Below, piece after piece: positions 1 through 6,589 of a stretch of 7,626 nt of DNA. The stretch lies in assembly GCA_041740995.1 (NCBI GenBank), contig JBGSKY010000179.1, forward strand, positions 1 through 7,626, read 5' to 3'. The notes under the pieces are model-generated. The model was given only the letters and a program-made list of their open reading frames with translations. It ran no database searches and was not told where the DNA came from. The translations under genes and the position numbers were made by a program. How positions within the stretch are numbered: the stretch's first letter is position 1; each line of letters begins with the position of its first letter. The stretch comes from JBGSKY01 sp041740995 (GTDB lineage: Bacteria; Planctomycetota; Planctomycetia; Pirellulales; Pirellulaceae).

Positions 1-996
1 AGCAGCAACCGCGATCGAAAAAATGACGAACCATTCGCTGATTCGATAAACCGTAATGCGGAAATCGACAAACCGAGGCGATAGGCTGACGTTCAATCCC
101 TGTTGCGGCTGCAGTTGGATTGTTCCAATCGTGCCAAGGACTTCAATCTTTAGGTTCCGCATCGTCGTCACGAATTGACGTTCTGGACTAATCGACGCGC
201 GAGTCCGCATCAGATACTTTGGCAGCTCCAACGTTAAAACAGCGATCGAAGCTGATAGAACCATCAAGATCAGAAACTCCGTTCGGTGCAATTTCAAAGG
301 TGTTACCGAGAGAATCCATGGCTTGGAAAGCGATACAACGCCACCGGAAACAATCAGCGCTTGTTGCTGCTTCGATTCAATTTCATCTTGCGTAGCTCGA
401 CGTTCCTGAAGCTGCGAGGAAATGTCGTCGCGCAACGAACTTGTGTCCAACGGCTTGACAATCGACACCATTCGCATTGGACTGCCGTTGCCAGTGGTGA
501 CGAAATCGTTGGCCAATGCTGACGAAGTTTGTTCATTCCAATTAAATCGTTTGACCTGGTGCTCAAGCACCGAGATTTGCCAACGATTCCATCGAGCTTC
601 GCGTTCCAATTCTTCATCACCGACGACTCGACGTGGTGCCGATGCCCGTTTCAGCTCATCGTTCAGCTCGTCCAGACTGCACGGCCTGGTTGAAGCAAAT
701 CGAACTTGCTTGACTTCCAGATTTGGAATGACAGCCGAGGTCTTGGCTTCCAGCGGCCGCTCCAGCATCAGCCCGTCACCGAAGCTGCTGACCAGCTCAA
801 GTCGGTTTAGCATCGAGCTCGATTTGCCAGAATCAGCCAACCGCTTGATTCGATTTTCCGACGCGATAATCCGCGCTTCATAAACGTACTTGAATTCGAA
901 TGGCCGAACGAGCTGAATGGATAGCAAAAAGAATGCGATCCAACAGACCAGAATGGTTCGAATCTGCGAAACAGAATTTTCTCGGTAGTTTTGCAT
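1..996 (-). CDS. Unrecognised membrane protein, C-terminus cut by window edge
   Basis: An uninterrupted frame runs from an ATG at 996-994 to the left edge (332 codons, no stop). Residues about 12-31 form a hydrophobic membrane segment (ILVCWIAFFLLSIQLV). They are followed by a long, charged, mostly soluble region (about 33-237) with likely helical or coiled-coil stretches near 127-150 and 186-213. A second membrane segment lies near 239-258 (EFLILMVLSASIAVLTLEL) and a third begins near 321 at the edge. One membrane helix, a large extracytoplasmic helical domain and a returning helix resemble Wzz-type polysaccharide co-polymerases, but I see no diagnostic motif, so this is only a topology-based guess. 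An in-frame GTG at 1038-1036, preceded by AAAGAG at a 6-base spacing, is an alternative start adding 14 residues; the ATG has no clear Shine-Dalgarno. The gene is divergent from trpF across the repeat-rich gap. That it is coding is fairly sure; its function is not. Confidence 0.75.
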   Translation of the reverse strand, partial: MQNYRENSVSQIRTILVCWIAFFLLSIQLVRPFEFKYVYEARIIASENRIKRLADSGKSSSMLNRLELVSSFGDGLMLERPLEAKTSAVIPNLEVKQVRFASTRPCSLDELNDELKRASAPRRVVGDEELEREARWNRWQISVLEHQVKRFNWNEQTSSALANDFVTTGNGSPMRMVSIVKPLDTSSLRDDISSQLQERRATQDEIESKQQQALIVSGGVVSLSKPWILSVTPLKLHRTEFLILMVLSASIAVLTLELPKYLMRTRASISPERQFVTTMRNLKIEVLGTIGTIQLQPQQGLNVSLSPRFVDFRITVYRISEWFVIFSIAVAA

Positions 997-1206
997 TGCG
1001 CTAATACTGAGACCGACACAGGCAATTGCCTGCGCCACGATGCACTCTTTAAAACGATCAACGCCCGTTCGCCAACAAAAGCGAATTTGTACGCTCCCGC
1101 CGCCCAAAATTGAGTATCAAGTCTTGGACGCTAGAGATTGATCGACCGGTCTGGTTGTATCGCTAAAGCCATTTGTATTGATCCAAAAGGTTTGGCATAG
1201 CAATCC

Positions 1207-1217
1207 GCTTGCGGCGT
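1207..1217 (-). repeat. Short inverted fragment of the intergenic repeat
   Basis: GCTTGCGGCGT here is the exact reverse complement of ACGCCGCAAGC at 1299-1309 inside the first long repeat copy. At 11 bases it could be chance, but it lies in the same cluster as a longer inverted fragment (1365-1386), which favours a shared origin. Confidence 0.4.
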
Positions 1218-1235
1218 CTAGGAAAGCTAGGAAAG
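1218..1235 (+). repeat. Perfect tandem duplication of a 9-mer
   Basis: CTAGGAAAG occurs twice head to tail (1218-1226 and 1227-1235). The second copy runs into the palindrome at 1235-1249. It could be a slippage duplication or a pair of protein-binding half-sites; the sequence alone does not decide. Confidence 0.5.
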
Positions 1236-1249
1236 ATGATCGGATCATC
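1235..1249. promoter_or_regulatory. 15-base perfect palindrome, possible operator
   Basis: GATGATC, a single central G, then GATCATC form a perfect 7+7 inverted repeat. It sits between divergent genes, about 240 bases from the left gene's start and about 340 bases from trpF, with an AT-rich stretch just after it. A dimeric regulator site is possible, but its distance from both genes and its place within a repeat cluster make this only a suggestion. Confidence 0.3.
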
Positions 1250-1272
1250 AATAATTTGCGGTGCTAACACTC

Positions 1273-1340
1273 AATCAATGCAAAGCATTGCGTGCGGTAC
1301 GCCGCAAGCCGTCCGGTTCTTCGGCAAGCAAACTTAGACG
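1273..1340 (+). repeat. 68-base intergenic repeat, copy 1
   Basis: This copy matches 1408-1475 with four differences in 68 bases. It begins with a perfect hairpin (CAATGC, loop AAA, GCATTG at 1276-1290). A second small stem follows (GCGG, loop TACG, CCGC at 1294-1305), then a possible third (GCCG at 1308-1311 with CGGC at 1322-1325). The last 35 bases (1306-1340) are identical in both copies. The structure recalls REP-like or mosaic palindromic elements of bacterial intergenic regions. I cannot assign it to a named family. Confidence 0.85.
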
Positions 1341-1364
1341 CTTTCAGAAGATCTCGAAGCATAA

Positions 1365-1386
1365 GAAGAACCGGAGGGCTTGCGCC
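1365..1386 (-). repeat. Inverted 22-base fragment of the same repeat
   Basis: This segment is the reverse complement of 1436-1457 in copy 2, with one mismatch in 22 bases, and matches 1301-1322 in copy 1 with one more difference. It lies between the two direct copies in opposite orientation, so either flanking copy could pair with it into a long hairpin. That gives the cluster a mosaic, alternating-orientation layout. Confidence 0.75.
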
Positions 1387-1407
1387 CATTCCGCTAAGGT
1401 TTGGCCA

Positions 1408-1475
1408 AATCAATGCGAAGCATTGCTAGCGGTACGGCGCAAGCCGTCCGGTTCTTCGGCAAGCAAACTTAGACG
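1408..1475 (+). repeat. 68-base intergenic repeat, copy 2
   Basis: This is the second direct copy, 135 bases after copy 1. The leading hairpin is kept (CAATGC, loop GAA, GCATTG at 1411-1425): the only change relative to copy 1 in that hairpin falls in the loop. The second small stem of copy 1 is disrupted by a C-to-G change at 1437. From 1441 to 1475 the two copies are identical, which suggests either recent duplication or constraint on this part. Confidence 0.85.
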
Positions 1476-1494
1476 TAACCAAGACTGGTGCAAT

Positions 1495-1522
1495 TTCATA
1501 GCGGAAGACGTTACGCTATAAT
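1495..1522 (+). promoter_or_regulatory. Candidate sigma-70-type promoter for trpF
   Basis: A perfect TATAAT at 1517-1522 lies 16 bases after TTCATA (1495-1500), which matches TTGACA at four of six positions. The -10 ends 66 bases before the trpF ATG, in the right orientation and just beyond repeat copy 2. Short inverted arms (ACGTT and AACGT) flank the -10. Confidence 0.5.
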
Positions 1523-1588
1523 GAAACGTGCAAACTATTGCCCGCTTTGATTAGCCTCATTACGAACTATACGGCAACCCGCTGATTC

Positions 1589-2287
1589 ATGTTGGATTTT
1601 CGAATCAAGATTTGCGGGATTACGACTCCCGAAGACGCGGTCAAAGTTTACAACTCAGGCGCTGACGCAATTGGCTTGAACTTTTACGCGTCCAGCTCTC
1701 GATCGGTCGAAATTGCTGCGGCGGTTGAAATAGCTGACGCGACCCGTGGCAAACTGAAACTAGTCGGCTTGTTTGTTGATCATCCGATCGACTTGATTCG
1801 ACAAACTTCAGACGCGTTACAACTTGATTACATTCAGTTGCATGGAAATGAGCACTTTTTGCCTGCTCAATGGGATGCCCAATTTTGGGATTCTGAACGA
1901 CCATGGCCAGCACTGATCCGTGCCTTGCGATGGCCGGCCAAATCGACAACCGAGGCAAATTTTATCGAGGACTGGTGCTCGATGGATGCTCGCGAACACC
2001 TTGCGGCATACCTGATCGACGCCAACGTCAGCGGCATGGTCGGCGGCACAGGAGTTACTACCGAGTGGAAGAGCTTATTGCCTCGACCATCGGAATTGGC
2101 CAATCGCCCGATGATTTTGGCAGGCGGTTTGAACAGCGAAAACGTCGCCGAAGCGATCGCCGTTTGTCAACCTAACGCGGTCGACACAGCCAGCGGCGTC
2201 GAATCGGCGCCTGGCCGCAAGGACGTTGAACGACTGCAGCGTTTTGCGGTAGCGGCATTTAATGCGTTTTCTAAATTGAAGCCCTAA
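1589..2287 (+). CDS. trpF: Phosphoribosylanthranilate isomerase (TrpF)
   Basis: TrpF catalyses the Amadori isomerisation of N-(5'-phosphoribosyl)anthranilate to CdRP, the third step of tryptophan synthesis from chorismate, in the cytoplasm. The protein is a 232-residue TIM barrel with the family motifs in order: KICGIT at 7-12 with the catalytic Cys9, GADAIGLNF at 24-32, VGLFVD at 59-64, QLHGNE at 83-88, the general-acid Asp144 in YLID, GGTG at 152-155, LAGGLNSENV at 177-186 and the phosphate-binding VDTASGVESAPGRKD at 198-212. The usual fDW after GGTG is TEW here. It is slightly longer than the common 200-210 residues because of extra sequence at about 89-138. The ATG places Cys9 where the family expects it; no Shine-Dalgarno is evident. 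It stands apart from other trp genes and is probably co-transcribed with the oxidoreductase 16 bases downstream. Confidence 0.95.
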   Translation: MLDFRIKICGITTPEDAVKVYNSGADAIGLNFYASSSRSVEIAAAVEIADATRGKLKLVGLFVDHPIDLIRQTSDALQLDYIQLHGNEHFLPAQWDAQFWDSERPWPALIRALRWPAKSTTEANFIEDWCSMDAREHLAAYLIDANVSGMVGGTGVTTEWKSLLPRPSELANRPMILAGGLNSENVAEAIAVCQPNAVDTASGVESAPGRKDVERLQRFAVAAFNAFSKLKP

Positions 2288-2303
2288 AAATTTTGAGACG
2301 AAC

Positions 2304-3401
2304 ATGAGCCAATTGAATTGGGGAATACTTTCGACCGCCGCCATTGCGCGAAAGAACTGGCGTTCGCTTCAAATTGCTGACAACGCAAAATTGATTGCCG
2401 TCGCATCGAGAGACATCAACAAATCGACCGTTTTCATCGACCAATGCCAATCCCAGTTCCCCATGCCAGCGGCCGTCGAACCACTGGGCAGTTACGACGA
2501 ACTGCTCGCACGACCAGACATCAAAGCGGTCTACATCCCACTGCCAACCGCGATCAGAAAGGAATGGATTCTAAAAGCATTGCAAGCTGGAAAACATGTG
2601 CTATCGGAAAAGCCAGTTGCGACAACGATGGCCGATATGAAAGAGATCGCGGAGGCGGTCAAGCATTCGAAACTACAATTCATGGACGGTGTGATGTTCG
2701 CACATTCGCAACGGTATAACGCCCTGCTCGACTTTCTTCATGGGCAAAACGGCGTCGGAACGGTCCGAAGAATTTCGACGCAGTTTTCATTCTTGGGCTC
2801 AGGCGACTTTAAAAGTGAGAATATTCGCAGTGACGCTACCACCGAACCACTGGGTTGCCTGGGCGACCTCGGTTGGTATTGCGTTCGATTGATCTTGGCA
2901 GCGAAAAATTGGATTACGCCCTCCGCGGTGATCGGGAGAATGCTGCACGCTAGCAGCTCGGATTCGGAGTCGCAGGTCCCCTCAGAATTTACCGGCCAAC
3001 TTTTTTTTCAAGATGGAACATCAGCCAGCTTCTTTTGTTCGTTCTTGCTCGAACATCAGCAGTGGGCCCATATCAGCGGCGATAAAGGGAACGTTTTCAT
3101 TGATGATTTCGTTTTACCGTTCAACGGTTCTGACAATCGTTTCTACAGCAACAAAGTGGATTTTGTCGTCGATGGCTGTGACGCTCAAATGCGCAGCAAC
3201 CGCAAAGAGCACATCGTTGCTGAACATTCACATGGGCATCCAACCGCGCAAGAAGTCAAACTGTTCTATAACTTTTCCAAAGCGGTATTGAGTAAAAATG
3301 TTGATTGGAAATGGCTTGATAAATCGATGGCCACGCAACGAGTCATCAGCGCCCTGAAAGATTCCAGCGACGCAAGTAGTAAGCTGACCGAATTGTTATA
3401 G
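2304..3401 (+). CDS. Gfo/Idh/MocA-family NAD(P)-dependent oxidoreductase
   Basis: This 365-residue protein has the two-domain plan of the family. The N-terminal Rossmann fold has the dinucleotide loop WGILSTAAIA (6-15), ASRD (34-37) and YIPLPTAIRKEW (77-88). The hallmark SEKPVA (101-106) carries Lys103, the usual catalytic lysine. The C-terminal alpha/beta domain includes LGDLGWYCVR (186-195), the counterpart of the D.G.Y motif. GILSTA and GDLGWY point to the dihydrodiol/D-xylose dehydrogenase branch rather than inositol dehydrogenases. From memory, it also resembles plant oxidoreductases of the Arabidopsis At4g09670 type. The common PN..H motif is replaced by PTAIRKEW, which may be a subfamily trait. 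The substrate is probably a sugar or polyol derivative but cannot be read from the sequence. No signal peptide is visible, so it is likely cytoplasmic. GAG at 2295-2297 is a weak ribosome-binding site. It follows trpF by 16 bases, with no known pathway link. Confidence 0.9.
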   Translation: MSQLNWGILSTAAIARKNWRSLQIADNAKLIAVASRDINKSTVFIDQCQSQFPMPAAVEPLGSYDELLARPDIKAVYIPLPTAIRKEWILKALQAGKHVLSEKPVATTMADMKEIAEAVKHSKLQFMDGVMFAHSQRYNALLDFLHGQNGVGTVRRISTQFSFLGSGDFKSENIRSDATTEPLGCLGDLGWYCVRLILAAKNWITPSAVIGRMLHASSSDSESQVPSEFTGQLFFQDGTSASFFCSFLLEHQQWAHISGDKGNVFIDDFVLPFNGSDNRFYSNKVDFVVDGCDAQMRSNRKEHIVAEHSHGHPTAQEVKLFYNFSKAVLSKNVDWKWLDKSMATQRVISALKDSSDASSKLTELL

Positions 3402-3493
3402 CGTCTACGAATCTGGTCGATTAAAAGCTCCAACAAAGAAATTGAATGCGTTTCCAGTCTTTCGGCAGATCACACGACAGGCTCGAAACCTAT

Positions 3494-3521
3494 CGCAAAT
3501 TTGAACTGATCCCAAATTGCG
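3494..3521. terminator. Stem-loop between convergent genes, possible terminator
   Basis: CGCAAATTTG (3494-3503) can pair with CAAATTGCG (3513-3521) if one A bulges, leaving a 9-base loop. An alternative stem, TGATCC with GGATCA (3507-3512 and 3521-3526), overlaps it. The position, between the ends of two converging genes, suits a bidirectional terminator. Neither strand has a T-run after the stem, so a standard intrinsic terminator is not shown. The rest of 3402-3573 holds nothing I can name. Confidence 0.25.
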
Positions 3522-3573
3522 GATCATCGAGATTACTAAAAGACGATCGGCAAGTTTCCGCAATACGGCAGCG

Positions 3574-4413
3574 CTACTCGCTGTCTGAAAGATGACGGAC
3601 TTCGGCCGCGTCGACAATCTCTCCCGCCCCAGACCGACGCTGGGTGGGATCTTTGATTGAGGCGCCGCCAACAAACTGCTCAAAGACTTGGCTCATCGGC
3701 GAACTTCCATCGCGGCCGCTTGTTTCCAAAACATCTCGAAATCTGGCGGACCACAATTCTTGCAGACTCGACAAGATTATGAAGATGCCCAATAGTACAA
3801 ACATCCAGCTCACTATTGGCCCCAATAAAATCAAGCCAAAACCGATATACCGGCTAACTTTTGCCGCTTTTTGAGTTGCTAGCAAGTGCGAGCTACGCAT
3901 CGACAATACGGCTCTGAGCATCCTCCCTCCATCAAGCGGCAATGCCGGCAGAAGATTAGAGATACCTAGAATCAAATTGATTTGAACGATTTGAGCAAAG
4001 AGGCTTGAACTGAATATTGAGACGGTTCCGATGCTCGAAAGATTTCCAGCAATGGCCAACGGCAACATGCCACCAATTGCGATCAAAAGATTCACGAGCG
4101 GTCCAGCCGACGAGATCAGCAACTCCGTTCGTGGTCCAAAAACCGCTTGCTCAAATCGTGCCACGCCGCCCACCGGCAATAGAATGATATCGCGGGTTCG
4201 AATGCCAAGCCGCATGGCCGTCAACGCGTGGCCTAGTTCATGCAGATAAACCGAAACGAACAACACGATTAACAGTCCGAGAACTGCCAAAACGCCAGCA
4301 AGCCCGCTGACAAACAACTGGCCCACGAGCATATAGATCAGCAACGGCCAGAGCGTCCAATGCGCGAATAGATCGATGCCGAAAAATTTGCCGAGACGAA
4401 TGGTTTGGAACAT
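3574..4413 (-). CDS. M50-family (site-2 protease) intramembrane zinc metalloprotease
   Basis: This 279-residue polytopic membrane protein has the core signature of the SpoIVFB/S2P group: HELGH at 58-62 (zinc-binding His58 and His62, catalytic Glu59) in a hydrophobic segment, GPLVN at 104-108, and NLLPALPLDGGR at 153-164 giving the third zinc ligand Asp161. Hydrophobic segments lie near 19-35, 37-56, 98-121, 136-157 and 188-216. The C-terminal tail from about 220 is polar. I see neither the PDZ domain of the RseP type nor CBS domains, so this is a minimal S2P. Such enzymes cleave transmembrane anti-sigma factors or similar substrates after a first cut by another protease. The ATG at 4413 fits the conserved N-terminus (LGKFFGIDLFAHW); no Shine-Dalgarno is seen. 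The gene lies 82 bases downstream of the Prc-type protease gene on the same strand, suggesting joint expression and possibly action on one pathway. Confidence 0.93.
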   Translation of the reverse strand: MFQTIRLGKFFGIDLFAHWTLWPLLIYMLVGQLFVSGLAGVLAVLGLLIVLFVSVYLHELGHALTAMRLGIRTRDIILLPVGGVARFEQAVFGPRTELLISSAGPLVNLLIAIGGMLPLAIAGNLSSIGTVSIFSSSLFAQIVQINLILGISNLLPALPLDGGRMLRAVLSMRSSHLLATQKAAKVSRYIGFGLILLGPIVSWMFVLLGIFIILSSLQELWSARFRDVLETSGRDGSSPMSQVFEQFVGGASIKDPTQRRSGAGEIVDAAEVRHLSDSE

Positions 4414-4431
4414 TGCGAACTGCGTTAGCCA

Positions 4432-4457
4432 GCGTCACTCGAAATGACGACTGACGC
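4432..4457. other. Inverted repeat in the Prc-S2P intergenic gap
   Basis: GCGTCA (4432-4437) is the reverse complement of TGACGC (4452-4457), and CGTCA (4433-4437) also pairs with TGACG (4445-4449), so two alternative small hairpins are possible. No T-run follows, so I do not call a terminator. It could affect readthrough or message processing between the two protease genes, but the stems are short and may be chance. Confidence 0.25.
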
Positions 4458-4495
4458 AGAAACTTTAAAGCGATTGCCTCACGGCCGCGGTACGA

Positions 4496-6589
4496 TTACT
4501 CGCGACGGGTCGATTTCAGGCCGGGGTTCAACACAAGATTCTTCTTGCTCAACAAATCCAGATAATCGGCTGAGATGTTCAGTACTTCTAGGTTGTAAAA
4601 TTTGGGATCAAAAATCACATCTTTTGGAATTTCGGTCTCATTCATCCGCTCTTCTTCTTCGGCTTCGAGATTAAATTCAGCGCGTCGCGCCAAAAATTCA
4701 GTCTCCTTAAGCGAACGATATTTTTCGTCCTTCATAATCTTGAACGATTCAATTTTGCGAAGCAACTTATCGAAATCCTCGGATCGACTCATCCGGTCGG
4801 AAGCTCGCTGCTGCAGTTCGATCCGCATTGCACTATCCACCATTCGGTAGTCCATGTGCGGTTGCGGCGTCACTTGATCGACTGGTAAAGCGAAATCCAG
4901 ATCCGCTTCACCAATATCGGCGTTGGCAGTAATCGACGGCAATACAACGTCAGCCGAAACGCCTTCAAGCTGGGTGCTGCGACCATCGGGCAGATAGAAT
5001 TGCTGAATCGTTAATTTAAGTGCTCCCAAAGAATTCTTCGCAGCAGGACCGAACAACGCTTGGTTTACTTCGACCATTGTTTGAACAGTTCCCTTACCGT
5101 GCGTCGTCGGATCGCCAACCACGATGCCGCGGTTGTAGTCTTTGATCGCTCCAGCAAAAATCTCGCTCGCGCTGGCACTCATTTTGTCGGTCATAACGAC
5201 CAACGGTCCAGACCACGCAACGCCAGCGTCTTCGTCCAAATAAGGCATGACTTTTCCAGTCGAACCCTTGACTTGAACCACTGGACCTCGATCGATAAAC
5301 AAGCCGGTGCAATCGATCGCTTCGGTTAACGATCCGCCACCGTTTTTGCCAAGATCCAACACAACTACGTCAATCGACTTGGTGCGAAAATCATCTAGGA
5401 TCGCCCGCATATCGGTCGTTGTCGAACGGTAACCAGCAACGTTGTTTCGGGCGGCTTCCATGTCCAGATAGAAACTTGGAAGCTTGATGTAACCAACGCG
5501 AATCGATCGTCCGTTTTCACTTGGATGCTCGATGACTTCACCTCGGGCGGCGCTGTCTTCAAGCTGAATTTTCGCCCGCGTAATTTCAACGATCTTGGTT
5601 TCACCGCCAACTTTAGGCTGGATTGTCAAACGAACTTTGGTTCCCGCTGGACCACGGATCAGCGATACAACATCGTCGAGCTTCATATCGACAACATCGA
5701 TGTCTTCGGTTTCGTTCTCTTGTCCAACAGCCAAAATCTGATCTTCGATTTTGATACGACCATCTTTATCCGCAGCACCGCCAGGAACTAGTCCGCGGAT
5801 TGTCACCACGCCGTCTTCAGGCGATAGAGTCGCGCCGATACCTTCCAAACGCAGTCCAAGCAGAATTCCGAAATTCGCTTCGGCCCGAGGTGCAAGGTAA
5901 GAGGTGTGTGGATCAAACGCGGAGGTAAACGAAGTCAGAAACAGCTCCAACAACTCGTAAACGTCTTCCTGTTTGCGATAATTTTCAACGCTGCGATAGC
6001 GGCGATGCAATTGTTCGCGAATCTTATCGTCAGGCTTCTTGTCAGCTCGCAACGAGAGAAACGCAAACTTGATTTGCTTGCGCCATCGATCGACCAATTC
6101 TTCGTTCGTTTTTGCATACTCGATCAAATCAGGCTCGAGCGTGATTTGTTCTTCGACTGTGAAGTCCATCGGCTGATCAATCAGCTCGTGAACCATCGGC
6201 ATCCGCTCAGCAATCCGGGCCAGCAGGGCCTTGTACGCTTCATAGGCAAACGCCGTATCACCACGCGAAATTTCATCGTCTAACGTGTCGCGATGACGTG
6301 AGAATTGCGCGTAATCTTGAGCCGTAAAATAAAGCTTGTATGAATCAAGCGACTTCAAAAATTGGTCAAAGGTACGCTGTGAAATCGTATCATCAATTGC
6401 GTGTTTCGAAATATGCTCACGTTCAACCAGTCGGCGAACGGTATGTGCAATAACGCGGTCTTCCTGACGAGGGCCTTTTGCATCGGAAACGCGAGGCAGG
6501 CTGTCAGCCTTCAACGTCGCACTACCACTAACAAGAACAATTGATCCAAGTAGTGCGGATCGCAAAGCGAAATTCAATCGGCAAGCCAT
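4496..6589 (-). CDS. prc: Tail-specific protease, S41 family (Prc/Tsp-like)
   Basis: This is a 697-residue secreted serine protease, close in length to E. coli Prc (682). Numbering is from the ATG at 6589. A signal peptide (basic start, then ALLGSIVLVSG) probably ends near Ala24 or Ala28, so the enzyme acts in the periplasm. A helical N-terminal Tsp region (about 40-235) is followed by a PDZ domain (about 237-325, with GIGATLSPEDGVVTI) and the S41 catalytic core (about 340-555). The core has NGGG at 416-419, SASASE with the likely nucleophile Ser473, and THGKGTVQ with the general-base Lys499. Ser-to-Lys spacing is 26, one more than in E. coli, because of an extra residue in PTTHGK. The usual DLR before NGGG reads DLG. 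The charged C-terminal region (about 570-690) resembles DUF3340. Prc enzymes degrade periplasmic proteins from their C-termini. A TTG three bases upstream is a possible start, but GGAAAGG lies 8 bases before the ATG. The M50 protease gene follows. Confidence 0.93.
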   Translation of the reverse strand: MACRLNFALRSALLGSIVLVSGSATLKADSLPRVSDAKGPRQEDRVIAHTVRRLVEREHISKHAIDDTISQRTFDQFLKSLDSYKLYFTAQDYAQFSRHRDTLDDEISRGDTAFAYEAYKALLARIAERMPMVHELIDQPMDFTVEEQITLEPDLIEYAKTNEELVDRWRKQIKFAFLSLRADKKPDDKIREQLHRRYRSVENYRKQEDVYELLELFLTSFTSAFDPHTSYLAPRAEANFGILLGLRLEGIGATLSPEDGVVTIRGLVPGGAADKDGRIKIEDQILAVGQENETEDIDVVDMKLDDVVSLIRGPAGTKVRLTIQPKVGGETKIVEITRAKIQLEDSAARGEVIEHPSENGRSIRVGYIKLPSFYLDMEAARNNVAGYRSTTTDMRAILDDFRTKSIDVVVLDLGKNGGGSLTEAIDCTGLFIDRGPVVQVKGSTGKVMPYLDEDAGVAWSGPLVVMTDKMSASASEIFAGAIKDYNRGIVVGDPTTHGKGTVQTMVEVNQALFGPAAKNSLGALKLTIQQFYLPDGRSTQLEGVSADVVLPSITANADIGEADLDFALPVDQVTPQPHMDYRMVDSAMRIELQQRASDRMSRSEDFDKLLRKIESFKIMKDEKYRSLKETEFLARRAEFNLEAEEEERMNETEIPKDVIFDPKFYNLEVLNISADYLDLLSKKNLVLNPGLKSTRRE

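Larger units (their letters stand above)
997..1588. other. Repeat-rich intergenic region between divergent genes
   Basis: This stretch of about 590 bases separates the minus-strand membrane-protein gene from plus-strand trpF, so it should carry promoters for both. Bases 1039-1200 hold nothing I can name. Bases 1207-1475 hold the repeat mosaic annotated separately, and 1495-1522 a candidate promoter for trpF. A GTG-initiated frame of 86 codons (1261-1521) crosses both repeat copies, but it looks like a by-product of the repeat spacing (135 bases, divisible by three). I saw no tRNA cloverleaf or recognisable riboswitch. Confidence 0.75.

Noticed and set aside
422..883. Plus-strand frame of 153 codons
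   Set aside because: It lies wholly antisense to the minus-strand membrane-protein frame (996 to the edge), which has a coherent membrane topology and runs 332 codons without a stop. The plus-strand protein is low-complexity and Ser/Arg-rich.
1039..1200. tRNA, riboswitch or small RNA in the left half of the intergenic gap
   Set aside because: I found no cloverleaf pairing, no GTTCRA-type T-loop and no recognisable riboswitch core there.
1261..1521. Plus-strand GTG frame of 86 codons with a repeated NQC.AL.AVRRKPSGSSASK segment
   Set aside because: The internal protein repeat is just the 68-base DNA repeat, which stays in frame because the copies are 135 bases apart. No ribosome-binding site or domain supports translation, and the conserved element behaves like structured intergenic DNA.
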